38,631 bases of DNA from an uncultured Bacteroidota bacterium (GTDB lineage Bacteria; Bacteroidota; Bacteroidia; Bacteroidales; P3). The notes under the pieces were generated by a model, which saw only the letters and a list, made by a program, of their open reading frames with translations, had not been told where the DNA came from and made no database searches. The stretch covers positions 1-38,631 of the forward strand of contig CACZUZ010000020.1 in the NCBI GenBank assembly GCA_902784465.1, given 5' to 3'. Within the stretch, counting starts at the first letter, position 1. Every line of letters begins with the position of its first letter. Below are positions 1 to 8,416 of this stretch, piece after piece. Made by a program: the position numbers and the translations under genes.

Positions 1-81
1 TGGCGCAATTTAAACACCGATGTCAGTTTTGAAAGCTTTTACTACGAAAAAGGGTCTACCGCACTGATGTATGTGGGATAA
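1..81 (+). CDS. 3' end of an unidentified gene (partial)
   Basis: An open frame enters from the left edge and stops with TAA at 79-81, giving a 26-residue tail that ends in YYEKGSTALMYVG. The composition looks protein-like, but the piece is too short to assign to a family. Its 5' part lies outside the window. It is on the same strand as the large surface protein downstream but separated from it by more than 400 bp, so co-transcription is unlikely. It could also be a chance open frame. Confidence 0.35.
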   Translation, partial: WRNLNTDVSFESFYYEKGSTALMYVG

Positions 82-380
82 TCCACAAAGAACCTTTCCT
101 CGTCCGATGATATAGGGTGCCACTATGGTAAATGTCAAGCACTTTTGCGCTCAAAAAAATGCCTCTCTAAGAACCAATTTTAGAGCAAACTAATAACTAA
201 CTGATAGACAAATGCAATAAACAGCAAAAACGCTTTCTATGTCTTTGTTATTCTATCCCAATTATTATATCTTTTTCGTTCTTAACATCTTGTGTTAATA
301 ACCTATTGTTTGTTGTCTGCTACAAATATACACATTCTTTTTGATTGTGAAAGAGTGTTGCTGTTTTTTTTGTTAATTGA
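82..380. other. AT-rich intergenic region, no convincing gene
   Basis: About 300 bp between the partial first gene and the fossil at 381. It is AT-rich and interrupted by stops in all frames. A possible plus-strand promoter is listed separately at 244-275. On the minus strand a perfect -7-like TATATTTG lies near 322-331, but it has no obvious target. No tRNA or stable hairpin was seen. Confidence 0.5.
244..275 (+). promoter_or_regulatory. possible promoter for the beta-helix surface protein
   Basis: TTTG at 244-247 (-33 element) is followed after 20 nt by TATCTTTT at 268-275, one mismatch from the Bacteroidetes -7 consensus TAnnTTTG. It points at the gene starting at 515 and would leave a leader of about 230 nt, which is long. 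The mismatch and the long leader keep confidence low. Confidence 0.3.
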
Positions 381-476
381 TTACACTTTATTTATCAGTT
401 CGTCGGCGAGAATTTCCATCTTTGAGAATGCGAACCATCGGCGGCCGAGGTCTTTGAGGGATGCACCGATATATTC
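381..476 (-). pseudogene. fossil C-terminus of an ORF6N-type protein
   Basis: Read on the minus strand, 31 codons ending in TAA (383-381) give EYIGASLKDLGRRWFAFSKM followed by EILADELINKV. From memory, the block (Y)(H)IGASLKDLGKKWFAFSKM is the typical ending of ORF6N/KilA-N-like proteins common in Bacteroidetes, where it follows an HDRFLIID motif. Upstream of the block (above 476) the frame loses any resemblance, and the start of the surface-protein gene intervenes, so only the tail survives. The sequence match to the block is seen directly. The family name is recall and not database-verified. It suggests a former gene was cut off here by a rearrangement. Confidence 0.5.
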
Positions 477-514
477 CCAACTTGAGCAAAAACAATACAA
501 TCAACATAAATTAT

Positions 515-3500
515 ATGAACAAAAGACTGACACTTATTATGCTTGCCCTGTTGCTTGCCTTTGCGCCGGCGGCTGTGGCACAGACCACCTACGAGCAACT
601 GACATCGATAGCCGACATCGACGAGAATGCACTGTATGTGCTGGGGGTCGAAGACATCGGGTTCCACTACAGCGGCACCTCGAGTTGGGGCAATGTGGCG
701 CTCCCCTCAGAGGAGACACCCATATATTATACCCTGTACAAGGCGCAGGACGGCACCTCGTTCACGGCACAGGCTACCATCGGGGAAGAGACATTATACC
801 TGAAAATTGTGAACTCCAATAAGTTCAAGATGTCTACCATCGCGACCGACACCACCAACCTCGTCATCGGAGTTGAAGGTGGCGACGAGTATGCCGTTGC
901 TGGCAAACTCTTCACCGACCGCCGCCTCTGCATCAACGGCACGTTGGGTCTGCGGGCATACAACCATCCGCAAGGTAACACGGCCTACTTCTACAAGGTG
1001 GTGACCACGGTCACCGCAACCTACGCTGTCAGTTTCAATGCCGCAGGCGGCACCTTTGTGGGCAACAGTGATTTCCCCAACACGACGAACCACAAGGAGG
1101 CTGGAATTTACACCCTGCCGATGGCCACACGCCAGGGCTGCACATTCAACGGCTGGACCACTCTGGAAAACAGCACTCCGCTGACCGGCAACTATGCCGT
1201 TGCAAATGCTGTCGATTTCACCGCCTCATTCACTGTTAACGAGATAGTAGTGACACCGCCCAGCATAGCGGCCAACGATGTTGAGATTGCCTGTGACGCC
1301 ACATCCGGCACGTTGGCCTATACCATCCAGAACGAGCCGGAACCCGCCGGCAGCGTTACCTCGGCAACGGTCACCAGCGGCGACTGGATCAGCGTGACAG
1401 GCAGCAACCCCTACACGAGCCCCATAGCCTTCAGCTGCACGGCCAACAGTCTCTCCACCTCGAGAACCGCCACCCTTCGGCTCACCTACACCTACGGCAA
1501 TAGCCAAACCATCACGAAGGATGTCACCGTGACCCAATCCGCCAACGCCAACTACACCGTCGTCTACACCGAGACGCAGTTGAACAACGCCATCGCGCAG
1601 ACCACCACAACCTTCGTCAAGCTCGGAGCCGACATCACCCTGTCGGCCCACCTCTCGATAGGCAACGGTTCCACCCGCAACGTCACCCTCGACCTCAACG
1701 GCCACACGCTGCAACGCAACCTTGCGGCCACCGACGCCAACGGCCACGTCATCGAGATTTACGCCCAAGGCACCCTAACCATTATCGACGGTGCCGGCGG
1801 CGGCATGCTCAAGGGCGGCAACGCCAACAACGGCGGCGGCATCTGCAACTACGGCACCCTCTATTTCAAGGGCGGCACCATCACCCTCTGCCAAGCGGCG
1901 CAGCAGGGCGGCGCCATCAAGAACAACGCGGACTGCACCGTCAATATGTCGGGCGGCACCATCCTCGGCTGCTGGGGTGCGGACTGCGGAGGAATATTCA
2001 ATGCCGCCGGAGGCATACTCATCATCAGCGGCGGCACCATCTCCGGCAACACCAGCAATACGGGTGGCGGCGGCGTGGTGAACTACGGCACCGCCACCAT
2101 CACCGGCGGCACAATCCACAACAACACCGCCACCACCCGAGGCGGCGGCATCTGGAACAACAGCACGCTGAGCATCACCGGTGCAACCATCATCGGCAAC
2201 CGTGCCAAAATCAATGGCGGCGGCATCCATTGCGCTGGCGGCACCGCAACAATCTCCGGCACCTCCATCACAGGCAACACGTCGCCAAACGGCGGCGGCA
2301 TCTATGGACTGGAAGGCAGCACACTCGCCATTAGCGGATGCACCGTCACCGCCAACACCGCCAGAAAGGACGGCGGCGGCATTGCGAACCGAGGCACCGT
2401 CACTATCACCGGCTCGACCATTAGCGACAACAAGGCCGCGGAGAACGGTGCCGGCGTTTGGAACTGCGGCACGCTGAATATGGAAGGCACCGTCATAGTC
2501 ACCGGCAACAGCAAGCAGGAGGGCTGGGCCAGCAACCTCTATTGCACTAACGGCCACGTCATCACCGTCACAGGCGACCTCGGCAACTCGCGCATCAGCG
2601 TCAGCCATGAGGGTAACGACGGCTACCTCACCTCCGGCTACAATGACCACAACGCCACCACCAACCACTTCGACAACGACTACCCCGAAGCCTGCAACCT
2701 CGACCTCATCAACAACGAAGCCAAGCTCACCCGCCGCTCTGACGTAGTCTGCTACGTCGAGCGCAGCTGGGACGGCAGCAAGGTGGTTCAGACGATGAAG
2801 ACTGTCCCCGCCGGCAGCACCACTACTTTAAGCGGCTGCACCGACGATTATGAGAGCTATCAATCGGGAACCTGGCTGGTGGTTAATGGCAACAACGTAG
2901 CAAGGTCGCAAATCACCGCCACTTCGGGCACCGTCAACCTCATCCTTTGCGACGGCGCAAAGCTCACCAATAAAATAGGCATAATGATAAAGAGTGATGC
3001 CACGTTGAACATCTATGGACAACGCGACAACAGCGGATCCCTTGACGGATTCATCTGCGTCAGGTCGGGCAGGACCCTGAACATCCATGGCGGCAACATC
3101 TCCGCCAACGGAGGCAGCGGCCAGTCAGGCATCGGCGGCGATTTCCATGAAACCTGCGGCACCATAGCCATCTATGGCGGCACGGTGTCGGCAGAAGGTG
3201 GGGAAGGTGGGGCAGGCATCGGCTCAGGATACGATAAAACAAACAACATCTCCTCAGGCAACATAAAAATCTACGGAGGCTCGGTGACAGCCCAGGGCGG
3301 CTATCACAACACTGGGCAATCCGGTGCCGGCATTGGCGGCGGTGGCCAAAGCAGCGGTGAAACCGTCGAAATCTATGGCGGCGACGTGGTGGCCTTTGCA
3401 GCCGACGACGCTGCAGGCATAGGCAGCGGCGAGGAGGCAACAGTAGGTAGCAGAAATATTGACGGCGGCACTATCACCATCTATGGAGGCGAAGTCCATG

Positions 3501-4891
3501 CCCGCGGCAAAGACGAGGGTGCCGGCATCGGCGCAGGACAGAATGCCGCACTCGGCATCGTCAACCTCCTGGGCGGCAGCATCGAGGTTTGGGGCGACGG
3601 CAACAGCAATGCCATTGCAGGCCACGACGCCACTGACGGTAACAAGATCCTGACCATTGGCGACCACATGAAGGTGGAAGGGGGTGAATACCTGACGAAT
3701 CTCTCGCCTTACGGTGCCGATATCCGTTTTTTGGGTATTACTAAAAAATATGTCCGCCTGACCCCATGCGAACACAACGGCGCCACCTACACTGACAACG
3801 CAGGCGAATTCGCATCACACGCCAGCTGCACCTACTGCACAGCCCCGCTCTTCAACGTAAGCGGCGGCGTTTGGCACGCCATTGCCTCGCCCACAAGCGA
3901 ATACGGCAAGACCACCGTTGCTGCAACCGACATCACAGGCCTCACCGATGGCAGCTACGACCTACTCCGCTACAACGAAGCCACTGCCACCTGGGAAAAC
4001 CAGAAGGCGGGCGACGGTGCCGCCGGTTTCACCACCCTCGAACGCGGCCGCGGCTACATCTACCGCCGTGCCGACAACGCTGTGGTCGGCTTCAGCGGCT
4101 ACAAGAACAGCGGCAACATAGCCGTGAGCCATTCCGCCTCCTGCGCTGACGCCTCGCTACGCGGTTTCAACCTTGTCGGCAACCCCTACAACCACACCTA
4201 CACGTACGGCAGCCCCTACTACGAGTTGCTCCCCGACGGCACATGGCTGGCACACACCAGCGGCACCATCGCCGTCGGTCAGGCATTCCTGGTCAATTCC
4301 TCCGCCGGTAGCTACACCTTCACCGAGGGCAACAAATCTTGTGCCACATCTACCCTGACCTTTACCATCACCGACGGTGAGCACAGCGACGTTGCATACG
4401 TCCGGCTCGACGGGGGCGAGAGCATGAAGAAGATAGCCCATCTGGACGGCAACGCACCATTGATCTATATCCCACATGATGATGCCGACTATGCCGTTGA
4501 CGTCATGGACAAGGGGGAATTCCAATTGCACGTAAAGACTACAGTCCCCAAACAATATACGCTCGACGCCACAGGCCCACTTCAAGGAATGCAAATCATC
4601 GACCTGCATACAGGCGACGAGATTACCTTGCCTTACAAACTTGAAAGTGCCGGTCACTTCCTGGTCAGAATGCTTCCCCAAAACAACAATGCCACATTCG
4701 CGGTCATAGACGGCAACAACGTTATAGTCTCAGGCACCGGCACCCTCCAGACCTTCGACATCCTCGGTCGCCCAATCTTCAGCCGTGAGGTTTCAGGTCT
4801 CAGGTCTCTTGTTTCAACTAACAACTTTCCAGGAGCTGGCGTGTACATCCTCCGCCTCGGCGAGAAGAGCCAAAAGATTGTGATACGATAA
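515..4891 (+). CDS. Giant right-handed beta-helix surface protein with T9SS sorting domain
   Basis: A predicted secreted or cell-surface protein of 1458 residues. The ATG at 515 is chosen over an in-frame upstream start at 461 because it directly begins a signal peptide (MNKRLTLIMLALLLAFAPAA, cleavage near VA-Q23). About residues 168-215 resemble an InlB/Listeria-Bacteroides repeat (FNAAGGTF...GCTFNGWTT). About 248-348 look like a BACON/Ig-type domain ending VTVTQSA. From about 347 to 700 there are many GGGI-N-GT-ITGGTI-N rungs typical of right-handed beta-helices, then a second glycine-rich block (IYGGxV...GAGIG) to about residue 1050. The C-terminus (TFDILGR...GVYILRLGEKSQKIVIR) is a type A T9SS signal, which predicts export across the outer membrane and surface attachment. 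The substrate is unknown. Adhesin or polysaccharide binding is inference only. Confidence 0.85.
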   Translation: MNKRLTLIMLALLLAFAPAAVAQTTYEQLTSIADIDENALYVLGVEDIGFHYSGTSSWGNVALPSEETPIYYTLYKAQDGTSFTAQATIGEETLYLKIVNSNKFKMSTIATDTTNLVIGVEGGDEYAVAGKLFTDRRLCINGTLGLRAYNHPQGNTAYFYKVVTTVTATYAVSFNAAGGTFVGNSDFPNTTNHKEAGIYTLPMATRQGCTFNGWTTLENSTPLTGNYAVANAVDFTASFTVNEIVVTPPSIAANDVEIACDATSGTLAYTIQNEPEPAGSVTSATVTSGDWISVTGSNPYTSPIAFSCTANSLSTSRTATLRLTYTYGNSQTITKDVTVTQSANANYTVVYTETQLNNAIAQTTTTFVKLGADITLSAHLSIGNGSTRNVTLDLNGHTLQRNLAATDANGHVIEIYAQGTLTIIDGAGGGMLKGGNANNGGGICNYGTLYFKGGTITLCQAAQQGGAIKNNADCTVNMSGGTILGCWGADCGGIFNAAGGILIISGGTISGNTSNTGGGGVVNYGTATITGGTIHNNTATTRGGGIWNNSTLSITGATIIGNRAKINGGGIHCAGGTATISGTSITGNTSPNGGGIYGLEGSTLAISGCTVTANTARKDGGGIANRGTVTITGSTISDNKAAENGAGVWNCGTLNMEGTVIVTGNSKQEGWASNLYCTNGHVITVTGDLGNSRISVSHEGNDGYLTSGYNDHNATTNHFDNDYPEACNLDLINNEAKLTRRSDVVCYVERSWDGSKVVQTMKTVPAGSTTTLSGCTDDYESYQSGTWLVVNGNNVARSQITATSGTVNLILCDGAKLTNKIGIMIKSDATLNIYGQRDNSGSLDGFICVRSGRTLNIHGGNISANGGSGQSGIGGDFHETCGTIAIYGGTVSAEGGEGGAGIGSGYDKTNNISSGNIKIYGGSVTAQGGYHNTGQSGAGIGGGGQSSGETVEIYGGDVVAFAADDAAGIGSGEEATVGSRNIDGGTITIYGGEVHARGKDEGAGIGAGQNAALGIVNLLGGSIEVWGDGNSNAIAGHDATDGNKILTIGDHMKVEGGEYLTNLSPYGADIRFLGITKKYVRLTPCEHNGATYTDNAGEFASHASCTYCTAPLFNVSGGVWHAIASPTSEYGKTTVAATDITGLTDGSYDLLRYNEATATWENQKAGDGAAGFTTLERGRGYIYRRADNAVVGFSGYKNSGNIAVSHSASCADASLRGFNLVGNPYNHTYTYGSPYYELLPDGTWLAHTSGTIAVGQAFLVNSSAGSYTFTEGNKSCATSTLTFTITDGEHSDVAYVRLDGGESMKKIAHLDGNAPLIYIPHDDADYAVDVMDKGEFQLHVKTTVPKQYTLDATGPLQGMQIIDLHTGDEITLPYKLESAGHFLVRMLPQNNNATFAVIDGNNVIVSGTGTLQTFDILGRPIFSREVSGLRSLVSTNNFPGAGVYILRLGEKSQKIVIR
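1795..2520 (+). repeat. intragenic beta-helix repeat block
   Basis: Degenerate rungs of about 60 nt (20 residues) recur inside the surface-protein gene. Each is marked by GGCGGCGGCATC or GGCGGCACCATC, encoding GGGI or GGTI. The high GC and biased codons of this block create long open frames on the opposite strand and in other frames that are not genes. Such near-identical rungs could recombine to change the rung number. Confidence 0.7.
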
Positions 4892-4902
4892 CGAAAACCG
4901 AA

Positions 4903-5073
4903 ATGACTATTGTCAAAATGGTAACATTGCTGTGCTGTGGCAGAGTTATCAGAAAGGGCGATATCGACCATGTCATTAGTCTGTTAGGCAAAGGTGATGT
5001 CGTTGTACTCACTGAACATCGTAATACGGGGGAAAGCTGTATTTGGGGATTACACTCACCAAATTTATATTGA
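4903..5073 (+). CDS. possible 56-residue ORF running into the 33-bp array
   Basis: An ATG 11 nt after the surface-protein stop opens a frame of 56 codons. The first 46 residues (MTIVKMVTLLCCGRVIRKGD..., VVVLTEHRNTGESC) have ordinary protein-like composition. The last residues are encoded by the first unit of the 33-bp array, where the frame stops. It is not recognised. It may be a real small protein, or the 5' remnant of a longer gene cut off where the repeats begin. No promoter of its own was seen. Confidence 0.25.
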   Translation: MTIVKMVTLLCCGRVIRKGDIDHVISLLGKGDVVVLTEHRNTGESCIWGLHSPNLY

Positions 5074-5254
5074 ATTTAGGGATTACATTCACTAAATTTA
5101 TATTGAATTTAGGGATTACATTCACTAAATTTATATTGAATTTGGGGATTACACTCGCTAAATTTATATTGAATTTGGGGATTACACTCACCAAATTTAT
5201 ATTGAATTTGGGGATTACACTCACCAAATTTATATTGAATTTGGGGATTATATC
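5046..5254 (+). repeat. 33-bp tandem array (6 units plus a partial) before the ATPase gene
   Basis: Six consecutive 33-bp units start at 5046, 5079, 5112, 5145, 5178 and 5211, with a partial seventh at 5244-5254. Each begins GGGATTACAC/T and contains TTTATATTGAATTT. Within a unit the arms CCAAATT and AATTTGG flank a 7-bp centre. In the second unit both arms change together to CTAAATT/AATTTAG, which keeps the dyad. Because 33 is a multiple of 3, both strands stay open across the array, but the resulting 11-residue repeats are artefacts. The last full unit ends in TTTG, 22 bp before the -7 box of the ATPase gene. Confidence 0.95.
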
Positions 5255-5273
5255 AAAAAAAGTAGTAATTTTG
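5240..5273 (+). promoter_or_regulatory. promoter of the first DUF4143 ATPase gene
   Basis: TAATTTTG at 5266-5273 is a perfect Bacteroidetes -7 box (TAnnTTTG), about 20 bp before the ATG at 5293. The candidate -33 element TTTG at 5240-5243 is the end of the last 33-bp repeat, with a spacer of 22 bp, slightly long. The array therefore reaches into the promoter, so anything binding the repeats should affect transcription. Confidence 0.6.
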
Positions 5274-5292
5274 CAGCACAAAATCAAAGCTT

Positions 5293-6405
5293 ATGATACA
5301 CCGTAAACTTGAGCAAGTTATTAAAAATGACTTTAATAAAAGCAAAGCCATTGTTGTGATGGGGGCTCGGCAAGTGGGGAAAACCACAGCATTGAAACAC
5401 CTTGTGGATTCAAAGAACAGCCTAATGCTCAATTGCGACGACTATGACGACCGGGTAGGACTGGAGAACAGAACATCCACTGAACTGCGCAATCTTATAG
5501 GCAACCACAAGGTGGTTATTATCGACGAGGCACAGCGCGTCCGCAATATCGGACTGGCACTTAAAATGATTGTCGACATGAACCTGCCCGTACAAATACT
5601 GGTGTCGGGATCCTCGTCGCTCTCGCTGTCCGACGAAATCAACGAGCCTGCCACGGGACGCCTGATTGAGCATGAGATGTTCCCGCTATCACTCTCCGAA
5701 CTTGCGGCACACACATCACCGCGCGAGGAGCAACGCCTCCTCGGACAACGGATGATATACGGTATGTATCCCGAGGTGGTGACAAAACCCGAAGATGCAC
5801 GGCGACTACTGATGAACCTGTCCAACAATTATCTCTATAGAGACCTGCTTGGGTATAAAGGCATCAAGAAGCCCGACACACTCCAGAAACTGGTGCGAGC
5901 GCTGGCCCTCCAGGTGGGCAGCGAGGTGTCATACAACGAATTGTCGAACCTCGTCGGTGTTGACAAAGCCACCGTGGAAAACTACATCGACCTGCTGGAG
6001 AAGTGCTATGTCTTGTTCCGCCTGCCCTCGTTCAGCAGAAACCTGCGGAGCGAGATAAAGAAAGGGAAAAAGATATACTTCTACGACAATGGCATACGAA
6101 ACGCACTTATCTCCAACTTTGCCCCGCTGGAGCAGCGCAACGATGTGGGGGTACTGTGGGAGAACCTGATGGTCAGCGAGCGAATAAAAAGAAACTCATA
6201 CACAGAGAGCTACGCCCAGATGTTTTTCTGGCGGACACAACAGCAGCAGGAGATTGACCTAATAGAGGAGATGGACGGGCAACTGACAGCCTACGAGTTC
6301 AAATGGAAAAGGGCCAATGCACGCCTTCCGAAAGCCTTTGCAGACAATTATCCCAATGTCCAGTTGCAAGTCGTCACCCCGGAAAACTACTGGGAGTTTG
6401 TATGA
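5293..6405 (+). CDS. AAA+ ATPase with C-terminal DUF4143 domain (paralog 1)
   Basis: A 370-residue P-loop ATPase. Walker A is GARQVGKTT (residues 24-32), Walker B is VVIIDEA (74-80), and VSGSSS (104-109) fits the sensor strand. Residues about 208-245 (EVSYNELSNLVGVDKATVEN) form the winged-helix-like part of DUF4143. Near the C-terminus EIDLIEE (D322) and YEFKW (E335, K337) match a PD-(D/E)XK nuclease-fold signature, a superfamily to which DUF4143 is thought to belong. The biological role of this large prokaryotic family is not settled. The gene is preceded by the 33-bp array and converges on mnmE, with only 23 bp between the stops. The paralog at 28175-29296 has the same architecture and nearly the same length. 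Both look intact. Confidence 0.9.
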   Translation: MIHRKLEQVIKNDFNKSKAIVVMGARQVGKTTALKHLVDSKNSLMLNCDDYDDRVGLENRTSTELRNLIGNHKVVIIDEAQRVRNIGLALKMIVDMNLPVQILVSGSSSLSLSDEINEPATGRLIEHEMFPLSLSELAAHTSPREEQRLLGQRMIYGMYPEVVTKPEDARRLLMNLSNNYLYRDLLGYKGIKKPDTLQKLVRALALQVGSEVSYNELSNLVGVDKATVENYIDLLEKCYVLFRLPSFSRNLRSEIKKGKKIYFYDNGIRNALISNFAPLEQRNDVGVLWENLMVSERIKRNSYTESYAQMFFWRTQQQQEIDLIEEMDGQLTAYEFKWKRANARLPKAFADNYPNVQLQVVTPENYWEFV

Positions 6406-6428
6406 CAACGATGGTCATTAGGATGGTT

Positions 6429-7793
6429 TTATTTCCCGATGCAGAAGCGGGAGAAGACTGAAGAGAGTACATCTTCGGATGTCACCGTGCCAGTGATTGT
6501 TCCGAGGTGGTAGAGGGCATCGCGGAGGTTGATGACCACCAAGTCGGGGCTTAGGTCGGCGTCGAGGTCTTTCTGCACTTCGCCCAGTGCGGCAAGCACC
6601 TTTTGCATTGCCTCGTAGTGGCGCATATTGGTGAGCATGACACCGTCGTTCCGGTCGACATCATTTCTAATCACCTTGACCATGCTTTGCTTCAGTTCCT
6701 CGACACCTATGCCCTCCTTGGCCGACACGATATGGCCGGGAGGTGTGCTGTCGTGGGGTATATCACACTTGTTGTGGACAAAGAACAGATGCTTGTTGTT
6801 CATGTCGCACCGGTCTGTAATATAGGCGATGTCATCCATAGCCAAAGCATCAAACGGGACGGTGACATTACGCACAAACAGTATTATCCTTGCCTGCTGG
6901 GCCGACCTGATAGCGCGTTCAAATCCCATATTCTCTATTGGGTCGGCACTATGGCGAAGGCCCGCGGTGTCGATGAAACGGAAAGTGATGCCGTCGATAG
7001 TCATCGTCTCCTCGATGGTGTCGCGTGTGGTCCCTGGGATTTCGCTTACTATGGCACGTTCCTCGGACAGCAAGGCATTGAGGAGCGACGACTTGCCCGC
7101 ATTGGGACGTCCGACGATGGCAACCGGGACACCCTGCTTGAAAGCATTACCTATCTGGAATGAATCGACAAGGCGTTGCACCTTGCCGGAAAGCACATTG
7201 AGCGTGTCCTGCAACCGTTGGCGGTTGGCAAATTCAACATCCTCGTCGCTGAAGTCGAGCTCCAGCTCAAGCAACGCCGCAAGGTCGATGAGCTCCTGGC
7301 GCAGATGTTCCAGCTCCTTGGCATAGCCGCCACGCATCTGACTGACAGCCAGGCTGTGCGACATCTGCGAACGGGAGTCGATAAGGTCAGCAACAGCCTC
7401 AGCCTGCGACAGGTTCATACGACCGTTCATAAAAGCCCTCATGGTAAACTCTCCGGCCTCGGCAATGCGTGCACCGCCATCCACAAAGAGCTGAAGGAGA
7501 CGCTGCTGTACGTAGAGTGAGCCGTGACAACTGAGTTCCACCACATCGTCGCCCGTATAGGAGTGGGGCGATTTGAAATAAGTCGCCACCACATCATCAA
7601 TAAAACCGCCCTCTTCAGAGACAACACTGGCATACATAGCCTTTCGATCGCACAGACTTATCCTCTTGCCAGACAAAGAACGCAGATACCGTTCCGACAA
7701 CTGCTTGGATTGCTGTCCCGACAGGCGGATAACGGCAATGCCACCCACACCTGATGGAGTGCTGACAGCACAAATGGTGTCGTCATTTATCAT
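6429..7793 (-). CDS. mnmE: tRNA uridine-5-carboxymethylaminomethyl modification GTPase MnmE
   Basis: MnmE (TrmE, ThdF) works with MnmG to modify C5 of wobble uridine U34 in certain tRNAs, using folate and GTP hydrolysis. At 454 residues it is full length. The N-terminal formyl-THF-binding domain starts TICAVSTPSGVGGIAVIRLS. A helical domain contains the inserted G domain with G1 GRPNAGKSS near residue 229, followed by PGTTRDT, DTAGLR and NKCD. The protein ends in FCIGK, the conserved C-terminal cysteine motif. The start overlaps the stop of the upstream membrane-protein gene by 4 bp (ATGA), which suggests translational coupling. With mnmA at 30108-31277, two enzymes acting on U34 lie in this window. 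Confidence 0.97.
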   Translation of the reverse strand: MINDDTICAVSTPSGVGGIAVIRLSGQQSKQLSERYLRSLSGKRISLCDRKAMYASVVSEEGGFIDDVVATYFKSPHSYTGDDVVELSCHGSLYVQQRLLQLFVDGGARIAEAGEFTMRAFMNGRMNLSQAEAVADLIDSRSQMSHSLAVSQMRGGYAKELEHLRQELIDLAALLELELDFSDEDVEFANRQRLQDTLNVLSGKVQRLVDSFQIGNAFKQGVPVAIVGRPNAGKSSLLNALLSEERAIVSEIPGTTRDTIEETMTIDGITFRFIDTAGLRHSADPIENMGFERAIRSAQQARIILFVRNVTVPFDALAMDDIAYITDRCDMNNKHLFFVHNKCDIPHDSTPPGHIVSAKEGIGVEELKQSMVKVIRNDVDRNDGVMLTNMRHYEAMQKVLAALGEVQKDLDADLSPDLVVINLRDALYHLGTITGTVTSEDVLSSVFSRFCIGK

Positions 7794-8302
7794 TTCTTGT
7801 CTCCTTCACCTTTAATGTAGGACGAGCCAAACAGTTCGGTCATCTCATCGTCGTCAAGGCCCAAATCCACCTTCATCTTGTACATGTTGGGGTAGTTCAA
7901 CATCATCAGCAAAAACAGCAGCAACAGCAACATAATCAAGGTATTCTCACGCAATATTACAACTATCGCACCGACGACGATGACGCTGAAAAGAGACAGG
8001 TAGTAGGTGTTGCCAATAAGCTTGGCATAGCCACTCAGTTTATTCTCGACCCCATCAGTCTGGCGAAGTCGAGGAACACCTTTCCGCATTGCAAAGAGTA
8101 CGTAAGCTATGGAGGATACCGCAAGGACAAGACCCACAATCAAAAAAAGCCGGTGGGTATAGTCGTTAGTGGTTATCTCCCTGACCCATAAATATTTATC
8201 AAGGAAATGTTCAGCCACAACACAGATGCATATCAGCAAGGAGCCATAGAGTCCAATATTTGCGGCATTACGAATTTTTTTTATATAACGATTGGAAAGC
8301 AT
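7790..8302 (-). CDS. small membrane protein of unknown function
   Basis: About 170 residues from the ATG at 8302 (MLSNRYIKKIRNAANIGLYG). An in-frame start at 8344 would add 14 polar residues translated from a repeat-containing spacer, so the shorter form is preferred. Four hydrophobic segments are visible: GLYGSLLICICVVAEHFL, LFLIVGLVLAVSSIAYVLFA, YLSLFSVIVVGAIVVIL and LIMLLLLLFLLMML. The hydrophilic C-terminus (MYKMKVDLGLDDDEMTELFG) is acidic. The stop overlaps the mnmE start by 4 bp. I recognise no named family. Similar small proteins are, as far as I recall, annotated as hypothetical in Bacteroidales. Confidence 0.8.
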   Translation of the reverse strand: MLSNRYIKKIRNAANIGLYGSLLICICVVAEHFLDKYLWVREITTNDYTHRLFLIVGLVLAVSSIAYVLFAMRKGVPRLRQTDGVENKLSGYAKLIGNTYYLSLFSVIVVGAIVVILRENTLIMLLLLLFLLMMLNYPNMYKMKVDLGLDDDEMTELFGSSYIKGEGDKK

Positions 8303-8344
8303 AAATGTTAATTTGATTTTTTGTTGATCTGTTGATTTCACCAT

Positions 8345-8416
8345 TCACATGGGACTAAGGACGGGGCAGCCCCGCACATCGTCCCCTCTACGCGAGCCAC
8401 TGGCTCTTGTACCAAT
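8345..8416. repeat. GC-rich hairpin element flanked by heptad repeats
   Basis: Between uvrA and the small membrane gene, a GC-rich segment has two compact dyads: GGGGC-A-GCCCC near 8363-8375 and GAGCCA-C-TGGCTC near 8394-8406. On each side are copies of ATTCACC/ATTCACA. The segment differs from the surrounding AT-rich spacers and looks like a dispersed intergenic element rather than a normal terminator, because no T-run follows the stems. The uvrA stop codon itself lies in the heptad tract. Confidence 0.45.

Noticed and set aside
1775-2668. 297-codon minus-strand open frame of A, G, V and D
   Set aside because: Antisense to the GC-rich beta-helix rungs, low complexity, no start context.
5046-5254. 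CRISPR array
   Set aside because: Units are directly contiguous with no variable spacers, and no cas genes are nearby.
5009-5306. Open frames on both strands across the 33-bp array, encoding 11-residue repeats
   Set aside because: They exist only because 33 is a multiple of 3 and the unit has no stop. No promoter or plausible start, and both strands are equally open.
8303-8344. 14-residue N-terminal extension of the small membrane protein
   Set aside because: Polar, encoded by spacer sequence next to repeats. The start at 8302 fits better.
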